Shown here in pieces: positions 32,017 to 34,068 of a stretch of DNA of 34,068 nt (within the stretch, counting starts at the first letter, position 1; each line of letters opens with the position of its first letter). Under the pieces are notes generated by a model. The model saw nothing but the letters and a program-made list of their open reading frames with translations, was not told the DNA's origin and did no database searches. Made by a program: the position numbers and the translations under genes. The stretch is from RGIG3102 sp964525015 (GTDB taxonomy: Bacteria; Bacillota; Clostridia; Oscillospirales; Ruminococcaceae), in the NCBI GenBank assembly GCA_964525015.1, contig CAZGFY010000021.1, positions 1 to 34,068 of the forward strand. Reading direction: 5' to 3'.

Positions 32017-33066
32017 ATGAAAAAAACAATCTTAAAAGTTATAAATGCATTTAAAAGTATCCCTGTTAGAATTTATGGGGCAATACTTTTTACAGCTATA
32101 ATGTGTGGCTGTATGGCATCTATATTCTTTTCAGTAAACGTTGCCTATATTGAAGACGAAAACGGGGATGAACTCGTAGTTAGTCTTTTTCAAGAGGAGG
32201 CAGACATATTAGCCCTTGCAAACAAAGAAGTTGGGGCTGATGATAAAATATTATACACTAGTTTTTCAGGCGGAGAATCAAACTTAACCATATCAAGAGC
32301 ATTCACTGTTACTGTAACGGCTGATGGCGTTAGCACACAGGTTGCACTTAGCGAGGGAACTGTTAAAGATTGCCTTGATAAAGCAGGCGTTGTTTTAGGT
32401 GAGCACGATTACACCGAGCCATCTTTAAACGCACCAGTTATCGACGGGGACGAAATCAGAGTTTACAGAGTGGTGTATATGGATAATCAGTATTCAGAGC
32501 CTATTCCTTACGAAACTAATTATCGTTCAAACAGCCTAACTTTTAGATTCCCAAGTAGCACCTATACTCTAACCGAAGGAAAAGAAGGCGAAAACCTTGT
32601 TACATATCGTGAAAGATATGTCGACGGCGAGCTTGACTATGCATTAGTTAGCAATGTTGAGCTTGTTAAAAAGCCAGTTGATGAACTGCTTTTAACTTAT
32701 AAAGCAGGTGAGGCTATTTCACCACTTCCTGCACCAAATGGAATTACAATTGTAAACAATGTTCCATCAAGCTACAAACAAGTTATATCAAACGTTGCCG
32801 CTACCGGCTACTATTCAGCCACTGGTAAAGGCTCATCAGGGCTTGGGCTATTTTACGGCTCAGTTGCCGTTAATCCGAATGTAATTCCATATGGCTCACA
32901 TTTATATATAACCAGCCCAGACGGCAAATTCGTGTACGGCTTTGCTATTGCAACCGACACTGGAACAGCATTAATGGAAGGCATTATCGGAGTTGATTTA
33001 TTTTACGAAACATATTTAGAAAGCTCTCTAAACTGGAAAAACACAGTTAATATTTATATTTTATAA
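32017..33066 (+). CDS. YabE-like secreted cell-wall protein (DUF348, G5 and 3D regions)
   Basis: A 349-residue protein from the ATG at 32017 (GAAAGGA upstream); an open frame continues 36 codons upstream but has no ribosome binding site and no domain. A hydrophobic helix at 18-44 is a signal anchor. A DUF348-type ubiquitin-like domain lies at about 95-152 (VTADGVSTQVALSEGTVKD), a G5-like region at about 160-228, and a 3D-type domain at about 255-345 with AATGYYSATGKG and IATDTGTALMEG. The 3D domain is used by peptidoglycan lytic enzymes such as YuiC and MltA. Here the VAVDP segment reads VAVNP (Asn286) and the DTG-to-Asp spacing (314 to 327) is 13, not 11, so activity is uncertain. It likely acts on the cell wall, like YabE and resuscitation-promoting factors. 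Confidence 0.88.
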   Translation: MKKTILKVINAFKSIPVRIYGAILFTAIMCGCMASIFFSVNVAYIEDENGDELVVSLFQEEADILALANKEVGADDKILYTSFSGGESNLTISRAFTVTVTADGVSTQVALSEGTVKDCLDKAGVVLGEHDYTEPSLNAPVIDGDEIRVYRVVYMDNQYSEPIPYETNYRSNSLTFRFPSSTYTLTEGKEGENLVTYRERYVDGELDYALVSNVELVKKPVDELLLTYKAGEAISPLPAPNGITIVNNVPSSYKQVISNVAATGYYSATGKGSSGLGLFYGSVAVNPNVIPYGSHLYITSPDGKFVYGFAIATDTGTALMEGIIGVDLFYETYLESSLNWKNTVNIYIL

Positions 33067-33071
33067 CAAAT

Positions 33072-33096
33072 AAAAACAGCCTTACGGCTGTTTTTT
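33072..33096 (+). terminator. Terminator of the yabE-like gene
   Basis: AAAAACAGCC pairs with GGCTGTTTTT around TTAC, and the T run reaches 33096. A strong, compact terminator just after the stop codon. Confidence 0.92.
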
Positions 33097-33159
33097 GTTT
33101 ATGTATTAAAATATTTTAATTTTGTATTGCTAATATAAATTTAACACTTATTCTACATA

Positions 33160-33555
33160 TTAGTTCTTTTCCCAGAAAAATGATATTTCTTTATTAAACA
33201 CTTTTTCTAACAGCATTTCTTTAAATGCAAATTCAACTTGCATAATTGATAAATCCATTTTCACGTTTATAAAATTTTCATCTTCCTTACAAGGATATAA
33301 GCAAATATTTTGCCCGTAGTAACCAAGTTGTGAGCTATTCATATCTTTAACATAAGGTATCGTTCTCCATGTCGCATCAGTTTCATATTGAACTTTAAGG
33401 CATGATAAAAATGTAAGCTTCCAGCTTGTTTCATCATCATTATAAATAAACATACTGATTTCATCGCCAAAATACTTTATATTGAAATTTAAAATATCCA
33501 TGTCCCAATACTCAGTTGCATCAATTTTTTCTTGCATTAATTCAATAGCTTTCAT
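33160..33555 (-). CDS. Small cytoplasmic protein, possibly immunity-like
   Basis: A 131-residue protein without helix or signal segments, begun by GGGAG plus ATG. It is rich in aromatic residues: EYWDMDILNFNIKYFGDEI, TDATWRTIPYVKDM, QLGYYGQNI, and KMDLSIMQVEFAFKEM. It resembles small proteins found beside polymorphic toxin loci in Firmicutes, where they act as immunity proteins, but I recognise the pattern only loosely and no toxin gene is present here. It lies 21 bases after the broken gene at 33577-33949, perhaps in one operon. A non-immunity role is equally possible. Confidence 0.65.
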   Translation of the reverse strand: MKAIELMQEKIDATEYWDMDILNFNIKYFGDEISMFIYNDDETSWKLTFLSCLKVQYETDATWRTIPYVKDMNSSQLGYYGQNICLYPCKEDENFINVKMDLSIMQVEFAFKEMLLEKVFNKEISFFWEKN

Positions 33556-33576
33556 GAACTAACTCCCTTTTAGTTT

Positions 33577-33949
33577 TTAATAAACTTTTAAATATTCTTC
33601 CCATGAGTTGGGGTAACGATTTTTAATTGTATTTAATACCATAGAGTTTGGATTATCTCTAACATATTCCCCACCTTGGCTTTCAATAACTTCTACTATT
33701 TCCATCTTCTTTTTATATTCTTCGCTATCTAGGGGATAAACAAGAAATCTCAACGGTGTGCTTACAGTAATCTCTCTAGCAGAGCCATCATCTTCATACA
33801 CTATATATCCTTCTGCAACATCTACGCTTAACTGTTTCTGTCATATTGTTTTTTATGTCTAATCTTTTACAAGTTCTATCAAGGTCATTTTCATTCATTG
33901 GTAGGTAGACATATTCTTTTTTGTTTTTTGTTTGAATATTTAATCTCAT
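33577..33949 (-). pseudogene. Frameshifted small gene (unrecognised)
   Basis: The ATG at 33949 has AAAGGA upstream and starts MRLNIQTKNKKEYVYLPMNE, reading to an early TGA near 33796. A second frame, offset by +1, continues LSVDVAEGYIVYEDDGSARE and ends WEEYLKVY at 33577. The two join near 33828-33832, around a doubled T/A in the text cgcttaactgt (33825-33835): removing one base gives one open frame of about 124 codons. Both halves look like one coherent protein, so I read a single-base insertion, either a real mutation or a sequence error. Family not recognised. It precedes the 131-residue gene on the same strand. Confidence 0.65.
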
Positions 33950-34068
33950 TTAATTTTATTCCTTTCTTTTTTCATAGCTGTTAGTTGATTATTTTAGTGC
34001 ATTATTTTCACCGCCTTAAATAAATTTTTGAAATAAAAACCTGCTAAGAAAAGTCAAGACTTTTTTAG
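33950..34068. other. Right-edge non-coding stretch
   Basis: No gene I can support. It includes a hairpin AAAAGTC-AA-GACTTTT near the edge (34048-34063) and the ribosome binding site of the gene starting at 33949. A two-codon open frame after AAGGCGGTG (minus strand, near 34007) is not a gene. Confidence 0.5.

Noticed and set aside
34000..34068. Small open frame on the minus strand at the right edge
   Set aside because: Only about 18 codons before an in-frame stop, with no ribosome binding site in the right place; cannot be told from noise.

Overview
The window is a low-GC stretch of a Gram-positive-type chromosome, most likely an anaerobic member of the Clostridia (Bacillota). The evidence is consistently AT-rich codon use, strong AGGAGG-like ribosome binding sites, a glmU-prs-pth-mfd housekeeping block, a clostridial-type single-chain PurL of about 1,230 residues, a bacterial Ogg-type DNA glycosylase, and a YabE-like cell-wall protein. 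UGA acts as a stop codon. I see no tRNA, rRNA, CRISPR array, insertion sequence or origin.

Layout, left to right. (1) 1-4225, minus strand: a promoter drives a stand-alone GlmU acetyltransferase domain, prs (PRPP synthase), pth and the N-terminal half of mfd, which runs off the left edge. (2) 4389-7434: three small units. They are an orphan membrane protein, an MFS exporter, and a divergent pair of an Xre-type repressor and a two-helix membrane protein that share an operator region. The last pair is flanked by two hairpins with nearly the same stem sequence. (3) 7562-17060, minus strand: a purine biosynthesis operon purE-purM-purN-purO-purH-purD-purL, led by a guanine-class purine riboswitch with a terminator. 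IMP formation uses two separate proteins, an AICAR transformylase and an archaeal-type PurO cyclohydrolase, in place of bifunctional PurH. PRPP made by Prs in the first block is the starting substrate of this pathway. (4) 17187-21317, minus strand: a small tail-anchored protein, rlmB, and a 987-residue membrane protein that looks like a catalytically dead P-type ATPase behind a long charged disordered region. (5) 21423-21563: an array of TGTTGAAAACT repeats between divergent genes. (6) 21729-23555, plus strand: ogg and class II fba. (7) 23569-24723: a lipoprotein with two copies of one domain. (8) 24768-29068, minus strand: a MarR-type regulator and a heterodimeric ABC exporter, with four regularly spaced palindromes at the promoter. 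(9) 29094-31692, minus strand: a CadC-like metal sensor, a free HMA-domain protein and a P1B-type ATPase. (10) 31862-33096, plus strand: a YabE-like protein with DUF348, G5 and 3D regions behind a perfect consensus promoter. (11) 33160-33949, minus strand: a small protein that may be immunity-like and a frameshifted gene upstream of it.

The best candidate for something undescribed is the degenerate P-type ATPase at 17232-20195. It aligns over its core with the intact pump at 29144-30991 in the same window, but it lacks the phosphorylation loop, the CPC metal site and the hinge motif. The repeat array at 21423-21563, the stand-alone GlmU acetyltransferase and the hairpin-flanked Xre/membrane-protein cassette are next. 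Assignments rest on motifs and context read by eye; no database search was possible.
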